DNA of 64,000 nt from CAZSSM01 sp964609385 (GTDB lineage: Bacteria > Planctomycetota > Planctomycetia > Isosphaerales > Isosphaeraceae), in NCBI GenBank assembly GCA_964609385.1, contig CAZSSM010000014.1:1-64000 (forward strand), in the 5' to 3' direction. Of this stretch, positions 36,001 through 44,612 are shown piece after piece (the first letter of the stretch is position 1; each line of letters begins with the position of its first letter). Under the pieces are notes generated by a model. It saw nothing but the letters and a program-made list of their open reading frames with translations. It was not told the DNA's origin and made no database searches. A program made the translations under genes and the position numbers.

Positions 36001-39000
36001 GCGATCCCGCCACCGTCGTAGGCCGAGCTGTTGTTTGAAAGGGTCACGCTGGTCAGGGTCACGACGCCATGTTCGTCGATCTGAATCCCGCCGCCGTCTC
36101 CCGCGGCGACGTTGTTGCGGATGGTTGAGTTGGTCACCGTCACCGTTCCGGCATAGTTCCGGATCCCACCACCTGCGTCTTCTCCAGCCGTGTTGTTATT
36201 GATGGTCGATCCATTGATAACGAGCGTCCCTCCGTCGTCGTTATCGATGCCCCCGGCATCATCACCGGCCGAGTTCCCGCTCACTGTCACGTTGGTCAGG
36301 GACATGCTCCCATAGTTGGACAAACCGCCCCCATCCGCCGAAGACTCGTTACCACTCACGGTCGTGTCGGAAAGCGATGTCGCTCCCTCGTTGTCGAGGC
36401 CGCCACCCTCCTCACCGGCGGTGTTTCCTGTGATGAGGCCATTCGTGACAGTGAGCGTCCCCGCGCTGTCGATCCCGCCGCCGTTGCTCGTCGCGGTGTT
36501 GCCGCTGACGGTGACATGGCTCAGACTCAGCGTCCCAGAGTTGAGAATCCCGCCGCCGTCACCGGCGTTGCCTCCGCTGATCGTCAACCCGCTGATCGAC
36601 GCAGAGGCACCCGAACCAATAGCGAAGACGCGAGACAAACCACCACCACTGATCGTCAACGATTCGGCTCCCAGACCACTGATCGTCGTGGTGTCAGTGT
36701 CGGTCAGATCTAAATCGGTGCCGCTCAGCGTAATCGTCCCTCCGCTGAGGCTACCATCGAACATGACCGTGTCCGAACCCGAGGTGGCATTGGCCAGCGT
36801 GATCGCCTCACGTAAGCTCGTCTGGCCATCGGTCCCATCCACCAGATCCGAGAGCGTGTCGACCACCAGGCTGGACGCCTCGTACGGCGACTCGAAAGAT
36901 CCGATGTCCACCGTCCCGCCCTTGATCCGCGCGTGACCATCGCCTCGCTGGTCGGTCGTCAACGCCGTATCCTGGTCATCGACCGCCTTGGCGCTCACAC
37001 CCGCATTGAGGGCTGCGCTGCCCTTAAGCAACGCATGGGTCAAGGTCGAACCGCCGTTGTCCATCAGCGGACCCAGACCCGGGTCGTCCACGCCGATCTG
37101 GTTGGTCGCGTCCAGACCCGTCAGGGTCGTCGCACCGGTCCCAAACAGGTTGCCCTGGCTGGACGACTCGGGCAACCTACCGTGCAGGTTGTCCGCCGCG
37201 TCGCCGGCACCCACATTGCCCGAGACGATCGTGTTGAACAGCGTTAGGCTGCCCGAGGTCGGGTCGGCCCAGAGCCCGCCGCCCTCAGTCGACCCCGTAT
37301 TGGCCGTCACCGTGGTGTTGACAATCGTCAGTGCGCCAAAGCTGTAGACCCCGCCACCCTGACTGGCCGAGTTGCCGCTGAGCGTCGTGTTGAACAAGCT
37401 CAAGGAATCTGAGGTGATGATCCCGCCGCCCCTGGACGCCGAGTTGCCGCTGAGCGTCGTGCCGGATACGATTGCCAGCTTCGAATTGCTGATCCCGCCG
37501 CCCGTGCTGGCCGAGTTACCGCTGAGCGTCGAACCCGTGACCGTCAGCGTCCCGCTGTTGGTGATCGCGCCGCCGAAGACGCCCGAATTGCCGCTGAGCG
37601 TCGACCCGCTGATCGACGCGGTCGCCCCGTAATCGTTCCAGAGTCCGCCCCCATCGCCATCGGTCGCGTTGTTGCTGATCGTCGACCCGCTGATGGTCAG
37701 CGTCCCGTCGTTGTAAACCCCGCCGCCATAGACGTACATCGACCCTGAAGCTGAATTGCCGCTGATCGTCGAGTCGTTGACCGTCAGCGTCCCGTCGTTG
37801 AAGATCCCACCGCCATAGCTGTAGGCCGTTGACGAACTCACGTTGCCGCTGATGATCGTGCTATTGATCGTCAGTGAAGCGCTCGAGGTATTGTGGATTC
37901 CGCCACCTTCTGCACGCGACGAATCCGAGGCCGTGTTGCCGCTGACCGTCGCGTTGGTTAGGCTCAGCGTCCCTTCGTTGTGGATCCCGCCGCCGTCACT
38001 GGCACTGCCCCCGCTGATCGTCAATCCGCTGATCGACGCCGAGGCACCCGAGCCCACCGAGAAGATCCGCGTCAGACCACCACCGCTGATCGTCAAGGAA
38101 TCGGCCCCCAGGCCCTCGATCGTCGTCGTGTCGCTGTCGCTCAGGCTCAACTCCGTCCCCCCCAGCGTGAGCGTCCCACCGCTGAGGCTGCCATCGAACG
38201 TAACCGTGTCGGCGCCTGAGAGGTTGTTGGCCAGCGTCACCGCCTCTCGAAGGCTTGTCTGGCCGTCGGTCCCGTCAACCGCGTCCGAGAGCGTGTCGAC
38301 CACGAAACTCGGCGCCTCGTAGGGCGATTCATAAGCCCCGATGTCGACGGTACCCACCTGGATCCGCGCGTGGCCGGTCCCACGCTGATCGGTCGTCAAC
38401 GCCGTATCCTGATCGTCGACCGCTTTGGCGTTGACACCCCCACCGATGGCCCAACTGTTCGCGTTCAGGGCATGCGTCCACGTCGGCCCACCGTTGTCCG
38501 ACAGGGGGCCCAGGCCCGGATCATCAATGTCGCGTCGGTTCGTCCCGTCCAGGCCCGAAAGGTCCGCCGTGCCGGTGCCGAAGAGGTTGCCTTGGCTGGA
38601 CGACGCGGGCGACGTGCCGTGCAGGTTGTCGGCGGCACCACCGCTGCCGGTGTTGCCCGAGACGATCGTGTTAAACAGCATGAGGTTGCTCGACGACCCG
38701 CTGTTTCGGATCCCGCCACCCTCAGTCGAGGCCGTGTTGGCCGTCACCGTCGCGTTGACCAGGCTCAGCGTGCCAGAGTTGCCGATCCCCCCACCTTGAT
38801 TCGCCGAGTTGCCGCTGATCGTCGCGTTTTGAAGGGTCACTGTGCCGGAGACGATAAAGAGACCTCCGCCTCCATTCGACGCCGAGTTCCCCGTGATCGT
38901 CACATCCGAAAGGGTCGCGGTCGCCGTCCCGAACACGTTGCCGAAACCGGCACCTGTGGACGCCGTGTTGCCTGTGATCGCCGTGTTGCTCGCGATCAGG

Positions 39001-39665
39001 GTGCCATTATAGTAGTTATGAAATCCACCACCGATATTATTGGCGATATTTCCGCTGATCGTCGTGTTGGTCAGGGAGACCGTGCCAGTGTTGTCGAACC
39101 CGCCGCCAACCGGGGCTGAGTTACCACTAACCATCACATTTGAAAGCGTTAAATTTCCTTTGTTGTAGAAACCACCACCCCACCGAGTCGCCGTGTTCCC
39201 GGTGACCGTCGCATTGGTCAGGCTGAGTGTACCTTCGTTGTAGATCGCGCCACCTTTGTCCGTCCTCCCTCCGGTGATCGTCAAGCCGCTGATCGACGCC
39301 GAACCGCTCGAAGTCACATGGAAGATCCGCGAGGCGCCCCCGCCACTGATCGTCAGGGAATCGGCGCCCAGGCCCGTGATCGTCGTCGTGTCGCTGTCGG
39401 TCAGGTCCAGATCCGTCCCACCCAGCGTGATCGTCCCCCCGCTGAGGCTTGAGTCGAACGTGACCGTGTCCGAACCCGAGGTGCTGTTTGCTAATGTGAT
39501 CGCTTCGCGGAGGCTGGTCATCCCATCGCCGGAATCGACCACGTTGTTCGGGGTATCGACCAGAATCGTCGTAAGCAGCGACCGACGCTCCAGCGGCTCT
39601 AATTGCAAGCGACCTCGACGATTCCGACGACCATGCACGCACGTCCTGGTGGGCTTACGAAACAT
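33060..39665 (-). CDS. Giant repeat protein: LEPR-XLL motif, four CSLREA/anchor-Q units, RTX array
   Basis: About 2201 residues up to the TAG. A basic start and LEPR-XLL motif (RLQLEPLERRSLL) resemble the other giant protein here. Four tandem units of about 420-580 residues follow. Each opens with a CSLREA-type signature (VDTLSDAVDGTDGQTSLREA), has polymorphic-membrane-protein-like beta-helix repeats (SGNSASxGGGI), and closes with GLGPLxDNGGxTxTHAL and GTVDIGAYES, the choice-of-anchor-Q type. Then come RTX nonapeptides (GGEGNDRLE) that bind calcium in exported proteins. The ATG at 39665 has GGAG 8 bases upstream; 39692 is the longer option. Likely secreted or on the surface. The RTX array is broken by an in-frame stop. 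Confidence 0.88.
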   Translation of the reverse strand: MFRKPTRTCVHGRRNRRGRLQLEPLERRSLLTTILVDTPNNVVDSGDGMTSLREAITLANSTSGSDTVTFDSSLSGGTITLGGTDLDLTDSDTTTITGLGADSLTISGGGASRIFHVTSSGSASISGLTITGGRTDKGGAIYNEGTLSLTNATVTGNTATRWGGGFYNKGNLTLSNVMVSGNSAPVGGGFDNTGTVSLTNTTISGNIANNIGGGFHNYYNGTLIASNTAITGNTASTGAGFGNVFGTATATLSDVTITGNSASNGGGGLFIVSGTVTLQNATISGNSANQGGGIGNSGTLSLVNATVTANTASTEGGGIRNSGSSSNLMLFNTIVSGNTGSGGAADNLHGTSPASSSQGNLFGTGTADLSGLDGTNRRDIDDPGLGPLSDNGGPTWTHALNANSWAIGGGVNAKAVDDQDTALTTDQRGTGHARIQVGTVDIGAYESPYEAPSFVVDTLSDAVDGTDGQTSLREAVTLANNLSGADTVTFDGSLSGGTLTLGGTELSLSDSDTTTIEGLGADSLTISGGGLTRIFSVGSGASASISGLTISGGSASDGGGIHNEGTLSLTNATVSGNTASDSSRAEGGGIHNTSSASLTINSTIISGNVSSSTAYSYGGGIFNDGTLTVNDSTISGNSASGSMYVYGGGVYNDGTLTISGSTISNNATDGDGGGLWNDYGATASISGSTLSGNSGVFGGAITNSGTLTVTGSTLSGNSASTGGGISNSKLAIVSGTTLSGNSASRGGGIITSDSLSLFNTTLSGNSASQGGGVYSFGALTIVNTTVTANTGSTEGGGLWADPTSGSLTLFNTIVSGNVGAGDAADNLHGRLPESSSQGNLFGTGATTLTGLDATNQIGVDDPGLGPLMDNGGSTLTHALLKGSAALNAGVSAKAVDDQDTALTTDQRGDGHARIKGGTVDIGSFESPYEASSLVVDTLSDLVDGTDGQTSLREAITLANATSGSDTVMFDGSLSGGTITLSGTDLDLTDTDTTTISGLGAESLTISGGGLSRVFAIGSGASASISGLTISGGNAGDGGGILNSGTLSLSHVTVSGNTATSNGGGIDSAGTLTVTNGLITGNTAGEEGGGLDNEGATSLSDTTVSGNESSADGGGLSNYGSMSLTNVTVSGNSAGDDAGGIDNDDGGTLVINGSTINNNTAGEDAGGGIRNYAGTVTVTNSTIRNNVAAGDGGGIQIDEHGVVTLTSVTLSNNSSAYDGGGIALDGGSLTLSGSTIDGNTADHYGGGLFNAEGTLSVTSTTIRDNIASQGGGIDVNGAIDIRDSWITGNSVSQNGGGMMAVSGTSLLESVTISDNTAGVSGAGLMSYNATLSLINATVSGNEANGTGGGILNRGVITIVQSTITANRSDSDDSGAEAGGGLSTQDDSSNATTLFNTIVSGNFQGSGTTADNLRGKAPESASAGNVIGTGGVTVDGSTNRIGVDNPMLGSLQDNGGPTPTHVPTRWSFAVGAGLSEHALDDQGSSLTTDQRGTGHARIVATVDAGAVESAFEDVTSVIDTVSDVDDSTDYMTSLREAIAMANARSGADTLTFDSSLNGATITLSGTELMLSDSATTTITGLGEASLTISGGGFSRLFNVNAGGSGAITGLTLTGGSASHNGGGIINRGTLSLDGVMLHGNSAANWGGAIDNRGTLTIANATIDNNSAGGAGGAIRNMGTLTLSASDLMDNTTADRGGAIDHASGTATITGSRIKRNAAANQGGGIRSDATLTVTQSVIGTNEAGGSGGGLASWGSLSLDASTVEGNATEIDGGGLFNRGTATVTTSTISGNQAEGFGGGLANGGTGTLLVEASTITANRADADGQGNTSTSGLGGGLWTDDSEGATTDLYVSIVSANRAGQGQAAVADNLGGAALSFADKYSTGTAANLIGTSAITLDSSVGVTGIDDPGLSLLGDYGGPTPVHRLLVNSPALDAAGTIPWTDPDQRGVSRPIDADNDGQALLDIGAVEFDPVPDYHVQLKPDGSLVVFGTANDDTITVSNNPSDSTDVTVTWNGTVASSLTVTGQIWIEAGDGHDSVDLTEVAGLTVGIDLGAGADTAFGTEGDDLIYAREGADSVFGMGGGDSILGGAGQDTLDGGLGNDYVVGEDGEDRLVGVAGDDTLLGGDDNDRLFGGLGDDSLNGQAGNDTLGGHEGSDTLRGNGGSDELFGGPEADTLVGDEGQDRLHGGEGNDRLEGNAANDLP
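33755..39566 (-). repeat. Four long tandem coding repeats
   Basis: Four units at roughly 39566-38316, 38315-36883, 36882-35132 and 35131-33755 share the opening SLREA block, the LTISGGG block and the closing DQRGxGHARI block with high DNA similarity. Inside each, shorter repeats (encoding TVSGNSA-like turns) vary in number. The pattern points to segmental duplication followed by drift; unit 4 is the most diverged. Confidence 0.8.
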
Positions 39666-39826
39666 CAGCGGGCTCCGGGCCGAAAACTGCATCGTGGCAG
39701 GGGAAAGGACTTCGGACAGAACCCTAGGATCCCGCGTTCGGGATCGTCAAATCGCTCCTTATCGGCTTAATATCATGCGTGTTGGTCCAAGGCGCTCTCA
39801 AACGATGCGACTTAACGCGACGCGGA

Positions 39827-40852
39827 TCATCCGCGATCGGAAGGCGACGGTTTCGGACCGAGCCAGCGCACGGCCCTTCGAGGCACGACCCGTAGGAGAG
39901 CGAGCATCGCGGCCAGTCGAGGATCGGCCAAGATCACGGTCAGCACCCCGGGATCACGTCGAAGCGCTCGCCGGAGGCTCCGTAACGCAAGTTCGGAATC
40001 GCCGCCAATCCGCAACCCATCATAGGCCCGATTCAGATAGGCTCGGGCCAACCGACGGACGCCGGCCCGCCGCAGCGATCGCGACGTCTCGCGGCTGACA
40101 TCACTTCCCGCCAACAGTTCACTGATCCGCTCTAGCAGCCGCTCGGTCTCTTCCAGATCCACCGTGTTGGACCGGAACCGCTGGGTCTCACTGCCGGCGT
40201 GCCAACGCACCTCGACCGTCGGTTGACCGCCCAACCAACGGACCGGGAACCGCGACGCCAGCCGAATCCAGAATTCCCAATCGACCACATAACGCCAACG
40301 GTCGTCGAATCCCCCCAGTTCGCGATGAGCCGCCACGCGCAAGCTAACCGCCGAGCACCGAAGCGGGTTCGATGCCGCCAAAGCCAGCAGTAATCGACCC
40401 GGCTCGAAGCGTTGAGGAGCATCGCCCAAACCACCCGATTCGATCACCGAAGCCGGAATCGATCGCCCCCGCTCATCGATCGTCGCGGTGTTGCTAACCG
40501 TCATCGCTAGGTCGGGCTCGGACTCGAAGGCGGCACGATGGGCTTCAAGATGACCCGATCGGAGTCGATCGTCTTGATGGACGATTGCGATCAGCGATGT
40601 CCGACAAAGCACGACGCAACGGTTCCAGTTACCGGCCAGTCCGAGTCGCTCGGTGTTGACGAACACCCGCGCCCGATCACCCCAGCGCTCGCGAACGATC
40701 CCCACGCTCGCGTCATCCGACCGATCGTCGCTGACGAGCAGTTCGACATCCGAATCGGCCTGGGCCAGGATCGCGTCGGCCGCCTCTGCCAGATGCCTCT
40801 GCCCGTTGTACGTCGGCAACGCGACTGTAATTCGTGGCCGATCCCCAGACAT
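39827..40852 (-). CDS. Glycosyltransferase family 2
   Basis: A 341-residue GT-A transferase. The N-terminal nucleotide-sugar domain shows ITVALPTYNGQRHL, ELLVSDDRSDD (first Asp pair), IVHQDDRLRSG (metal-binding DxD-like motif) and later VVDWEFWIRLA, where the acidic residue serves as base in the family. The C-terminal 110 residues are helical and Arg-rich. It has no transmembrane helices. It lies 9 bases downstream of the nuoN stop and could be transcribed with the nuo operon, though no functional tie to complex I is known. Acceptor and sugar donor are unknown; envelope glycan or protein glycosylation is the usual role. Confidence 0.9.
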   Translation of the reverse strand: MSGDRPRITVALPTYNGQRHLAEAADAILAQADSDVELLVSDDRSDDASVGIVRERWGDRARVFVNTERLGLAGNWNRCVVLCRTSLIAIVHQDDRLRSGHLEAHRAAFESEPDLAMTVSNTATIDERGRSIPASVIESGGLGDAPQRFEPGRLLLALAASNPLRCSAVSLRVAAHRELGGFDDRWRYVVDWEFWIRLASRFPVRWLGGQPTVEVRWHAGSETQRFRSNTVDLEETERLLERISELLAGSDVSRETSRSLRRAGVRRLARAYLNRAYDGLRIGGDSELALRSLRRALRRDPGVLTVILADPRLAAMLALLRVVPRRAVRWLGPKPSPSDRG

Positions 40853-40861
40853 CGTCTGCCG

Positions 40862-42577
40862 TCAATCGCCGACCATATTGGGATCTGTTGAACTGGTATC
40901 AACGATCGGCGCCGGGTCGTCTCGCTGGACAATTTCGGGATCACCCTCTGCCTCAACACTGAGGACCGGCGGCCGGTTAATCACCGCCTGAGCGGCCTCG
41001 CGGGCCGGCTTGTCGATGAGCCCTGGTTTGAACGCGGCGGCGATCGAGAGTGTCGCCGCCGCGCCTAAGGCCAGGACGGTCGGCCACGGGGCCTGATCGC
41101 TCGAGGCCGACGCGGAAGAGGAGTCCGAGTCCACGCCGATCGCGTCCCGGAAGTACATCACCACGATCGGTCGGAGGTAGTAATACGCGCCCATCGCCGC
41201 ATTCAGGCCGCCGGCGATGGCCAGCCACCAGAACAGGTTCCGATCGCCAGGGTTGTTCTCCATCGTGCGGTCGGTGATCAATGTGACGACCGAGGCGAAG
41301 ACCTGGAACTTGCCGAAGAAGCCGGCCAGCGGCGGGATCCCAGCTAGGCTCAACAGACAGATCGTCAGGCCCAACGCGACCGCCGGACGCCTGGAGCCAA
41401 CACCCGAGAGATCGTCGACCGACTCGACCGGTGTGCCCCGCTCGGGGCGGTCCAGAAGCAGGAGCGCAGCGAAGACGCCCAAGGTCATCAACGCATAAGC
41501 AAACAGGTAGTACAAGATCGCCTGAGAACCGAAATACGGGGCCGACCGCAATTGGTCATCACGGAGACTGACAGCCAAGGCCATCAAAAGGTATCCACCA
41601 TGGGCCACCGAGGAATAGGCCAGCAGCCGCTTGAAGTTATCCTGGAACAGCGCCAGGGCGTTGCCCACGGTCATCGTCAGGATCGCGATCAGGATCAGGG
41701 CGTAGGTCACCACCGACAGCGTGCTCGTCGAGCCCACGAAGATGGCGGTGATCAAGCGGAGCGCGGCGACGAACCCGACGAGCTTGGGCACCCAAGACAG
41801 CACCGCCACATTGATCGTCGTCGTCCCCTGGTAGACGTCGGGCGCGTAGAAGTGGAACGGCACGGCAGTCATCTTGAAGCCGAGCCCTGCCAAGACGAAC
41901 ATCAAGGCGATCAAGGCGAAAGAGAGCGGCTGTTTGCTCACCACCGCCATGCCCTCGGTCGCCTGGATCGGATCGATCAGGAACGCCAAGGCTTGAAGGT
42001 TCGTCACACCGACCAGGCCATACAGATACGTTAGACCGAAGAGCAATAAGGCTGAGCTGAAGACGCTCAGCAAGAAGTATTTGATCGAGGCTTCCTGACC
42101 GGTCGGGTCGCGACGCCCCATCGCGAGCAGGACGTAGGTTGGGATACTGACCATCTCCAGGGCGGCGAAAAGCAGGATCAGATCGTTGGCCGCACAGCTC
42201 AGCATCGCGCCGGCGAAGAGGGTCAGGAGACATCCGAAGAACTCGGGAGCCCGAGCGGGATTGATCCGGTCGTGGGCCATCGCGATGACTAGGATCCCGG
42301 TCAGCACGGCCAGCAGTCGTCCCCACATCGCCAACGGGTCGGCGATGACGGGCGCCAAGTAGGGGTCCGTCTGCGAGGCCCAGAAGCCGGGGGCTGGCCA
42401 GCCTTGGCCGAGCAGGATGGTGGCCACGACCAAGGTCACGACCGCGATTCCCGACCAGACGCGTCGAGGTGCGGGGACGAATGCCCCAACGGTCATCATC
42501 GTCAAGGCCGAGGCCAGGATCAGCAGTTCCGGTAGGATGGTGAGCAAGCTGCCTTGCGAGATTGCCAGCGGGGTCAT
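40862..42577 (-). CDS. nuoN: NADH-quinone oxidoreductase subunit N
   Basis: A 571-residue, 14-helix antiporter-like subunit of the complex I membrane arm that carries out one of the proton-pumping steps. Key features are the Glu in FAALEMVSIPTYVLLA, the Lys in EASIKYFLLSVFSSALLLFG and in GLGFKMTAVPFHFYAPDVYQG, and SYSSVAHGGYLL in the second half. The C-terminus carries an extra soluble tail of about 40 residues rich in Pro, Glu and Asp. It is the last nuo gene; the glycosyltransferase follows directly. Confidence 0.97.
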   Translation of the reverse strand: MTPLAISQGSLLTILPELLILASALTMMTVGAFVPAPRRVWSGIAVVTLVVATILLGQGWPAPGFWASQTDPYLAPVIADPLAMWGRLLAVLTGILVIAMAHDRINPARAPEFFGCLLTLFAGAMLSCAANDLILLFAALEMVSIPTYVLLAMGRRDPTGQEASIKYFLLSVFSSALLLFGLTYLYGLVGVTNLQALAFLIDPIQATEGMAVVSKQPLSFALIALMFVLAGLGFKMTAVPFHFYAPDVYQGTTTINVAVLSWVPKLVGFVAALRLITAIFVGSTSTLSVVTYALILIAILTMTVGNALALFQDNFKRLLAYSSVAHGGYLLMALAVSLRDDQLRSAPYFGSQAILYYLFAYALMTLGVFAALLLLDRPERGTPVESVDDLSGVGSRRPAVALGLTICLLSLAGIPPLAGFFGKFQVFASVVTLITDRTMENNPGDRNLFWWLAIAGGLNAAMGAYYYLRPIVVMYFRDAIGVDSDSSSASASSDQAPWPTVLALGAAATLSIAAAFKPGLIDKPAREAAQAVINRPPVLSVEAEGDPEIVQRDDPAPIVDTSSTDPNMVGD

Positions 42578-42687
42578 GCCTTCAAGATCCTGACCAGCAA
42601 GGGGGGAACGGTCGGGGCCGAATGGGATTGAGGGAAGGCGGTCGTCGCGGCCCTCGGGTTGTCAGGTCGCAACGGCGAGGGGGCCGA

Positions 42688-44559
42688 TCAGCCACCCGAA
42701 GAGAGGCCGCCCGATTCCGAGACATCCTCGATCAGGGACTCGGGTCGGTAAGGGGTCGGGACGCGCGGGATGGCTCCACTCTCCCCAGGGATGACCGAGG
42801 CGGTCACACGGGTGGCGTAGCCTTCGGCGATCGCGCGGATCGGCTGGAGGAACGTTCGAGGGGACAAGCCGATGGCCACGATCAGCAAGGCGATCGGCGT
42901 CAAGGCGGTGACCATCGGCCAACCGGCCGCTGTGGTCGCTTGACCCTCGACCGGCGTCAACTCGTCACTGGGGGTGCTGTCGGTCGCTTTGGTCGATCCA
43001 CCCAACGGATCGGTCCCGAAGACGAGCCGACGGAGCATGACCATCAGGTAGTAGGCGCCCAGGATCATGCCCATCGCGGCGAGGATCCCGGCCGTCTGGC
43101 TGGTGGCGAAGGTGCCCATCAGGATCGGGAACTCGCCGACGAACCCGTTGAGCCCCGGCACAGCCGCCGAGCCCAGCGCGGCCACGATCAAGAAGAAGCT
43201 CAGGACCGGGAGCCGGAACCAGATTCCGCCCTGTGTCTCCATCGAGGTCGATCCGGTCCGGATCTCGAGGAACCCCAGGGCGGCGAACAGCGCCCCGGTG
43301 GTCAGGCCGTGGTTGACCATCTGGATGACCGACCCATCCATCGCCGTCGGGTTAAGGGCGAACAGGCCCAGGGCGATGAAACCCATGTGTGAGACCGAGC
43401 TGTAGGCCACCAACCGCTTGGCGTCGGACTGGGCCAAGGCGACCAGGGCGCCATAGAGGATCCCCGCGATGGAGAGCCCCATCAGCAACGGCGCGTTGGC
43501 CTGGATCCCCAAAGGCGTCATCCCCAGGGCGAATCGGACGAACCCGTAGACGCCCAGCTTCGAGACCACGCCGGCCAGCATCACCCGAGTCGCCGGGGGC
43601 GCTTCGCTGTAGGAGAGCGGCAGCCAGTTGTGGAGCGGGAACAGGGGGGTCTTGATCGCGAATCCGGCGAAGAGCAGCCAGAAGATCGCCTGCTGGATCC
43701 CACCATCGAGCTGGTTCCAACTCGCCAGCTCGACCATCCCCAAGCCCCGGGTCAACTCCGGGATCGACGTCGTCAAGACCCCGGACCCGTATGAGTAGTT
43801 GACCAAGATCAGGCCCAAGAGTCCCAACAAGCTGAGCAGGCTACCGACGAGCGTGTAGACGACGAAGACGACCGCCGCTTTGCGGCGATGCGGGCCGCCG
43901 AACCGACCGATCAGGAAGAACAAAGGGAACAGCGAAAGCTCGAAGAAGACATAGAAGAGCACGGCGTCGAGGCTGGCGAAAAGCCCGAGCAGGCTCGATT
44001 GCAAGAGCAGGAGGAGGGCCAGTGGGCCGCGCCCTTGTTCGCTCGGCGACTGCCAAGCCAGCAGGATCGTGACGAAGCCCATCAGGCTGGTCAGGCCGAA
44101 CAAGAAGAGACTGATCCCGTCCAGACCGACCGCGAACCGGACCGCTTGGGTCACCTGATCGGCCGCATCGCCGGAGGCATCGGTTGAGGAACGTCCCAAG
44201 GCGATCCAGGCTGGTCCATATCCCTGGTCAGCGCTGAGGAGGGTGAACTGCGGCGGTGGGAAGGCCCGCTCGAAGTCGAGGACCGAGGTCAAGCCGTCGG
44301 ACTCTTCGTCCCCTTTGAGGAAGAAGGCGCCTTGGACCTGACCGCCCAGCGAACGGGTCGCGACGAGATCCTCGGGCGAGTCGGGCGGCGCGGGATAGCG
44401 AAACGCCAGGACCAGGACGACGGTCAAGGCCAGCGTCAAGGCCGAGATGCCCAAGGCCAGGCCACGCGACGCGGCCACGGGCAACGAACGTGGCGCCAGG
44501 CCGAGCACGACGGCCCCCAGTGCCGGCAGGATGATCGTCAGCAGCAGCAGGCTCGCCAT
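42688..44559 (-). CDS. nuoM: NADH-quinone oxidoreductase subunit M
   Basis: A 623-residue antiporter-like proton-pumping subunit, longer than the usual 500. It shows VLFYVFFELSLFPLFFLIG (conserved Glu), FKTPLFPLHNWLPLSYSEAP-like block with the Lys in FAIKTPLFPLH, and AYSSVSHMGFIALG. Two extra hydrophilic regions account for the length: one of about 80 residues after the first helices (residues 50-130, toward the periplasm) and a C-terminal tail after VEGQATTAAG. GAAGG lies upstream of the ATG. It is 53 bases behind nuoL. Confidence 0.97.
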   Translation of the reverse strand: MASLLLLTIILPALGAVVLGLAPRSLPVAASRGLALGISALTLALTVVLVLAFRYPAPPDSPEDLVATRSLGGQVQGAFFLKGDEESDGLTSVLDFERAFPPPQFTLLSADQGYGPAWIALGRSSTDASGDAADQVTQAVRFAVGLDGISLFLFGLTSLMGFVTILLAWQSPSEQGRGPLALLLLLQSSLLGLFASLDAVLFYVFFELSLFPLFFLIGRFGGPHRRKAAVVFVVYTLVGSLLSLLGLLGLILVNYSYGSGVLTTSIPELTRGLGMVELASWNQLDGGIQQAIFWLLFAGFAIKTPLFPLHNWLPLSYSEAPPATRVMLAGVVSKLGVYGFVRFALGMTPLGIQANAPLLMGLSIAGILYGALVALAQSDAKRLVAYSSVSHMGFIALGLFALNPTAMDGSVIQMVNHGLTTGALFAALGFLEIRTGSTSMETQGGIWFRLPVLSFFLIVAALGSAAVPGLNGFVGEFPILMGTFATSQTAGILAAMGMILGAYYLMVMLRRLVFGTDPLGGSTKATDSTPSDELTPVEGQATTAAGWPMVTALTPIALLIVAIGLSPRTFLQPIRAIAEGYATRVTASVIPGESGAIPRVPTPYRPESLIEDVSESGGLSSGG

Positions 44560-44612
44560 CGATGCGGGACCTTCTCTTGGGTCAGAGGAGCGACAATCAG
44601 AACATCAAAGGG

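Noticed and set aside
33060..39665. CRISPR-like or intergenic repeat array
   Set aside because: The repeats are long, diverged and stay in one reading frame with clear protein motifs, so they are coding repeats.
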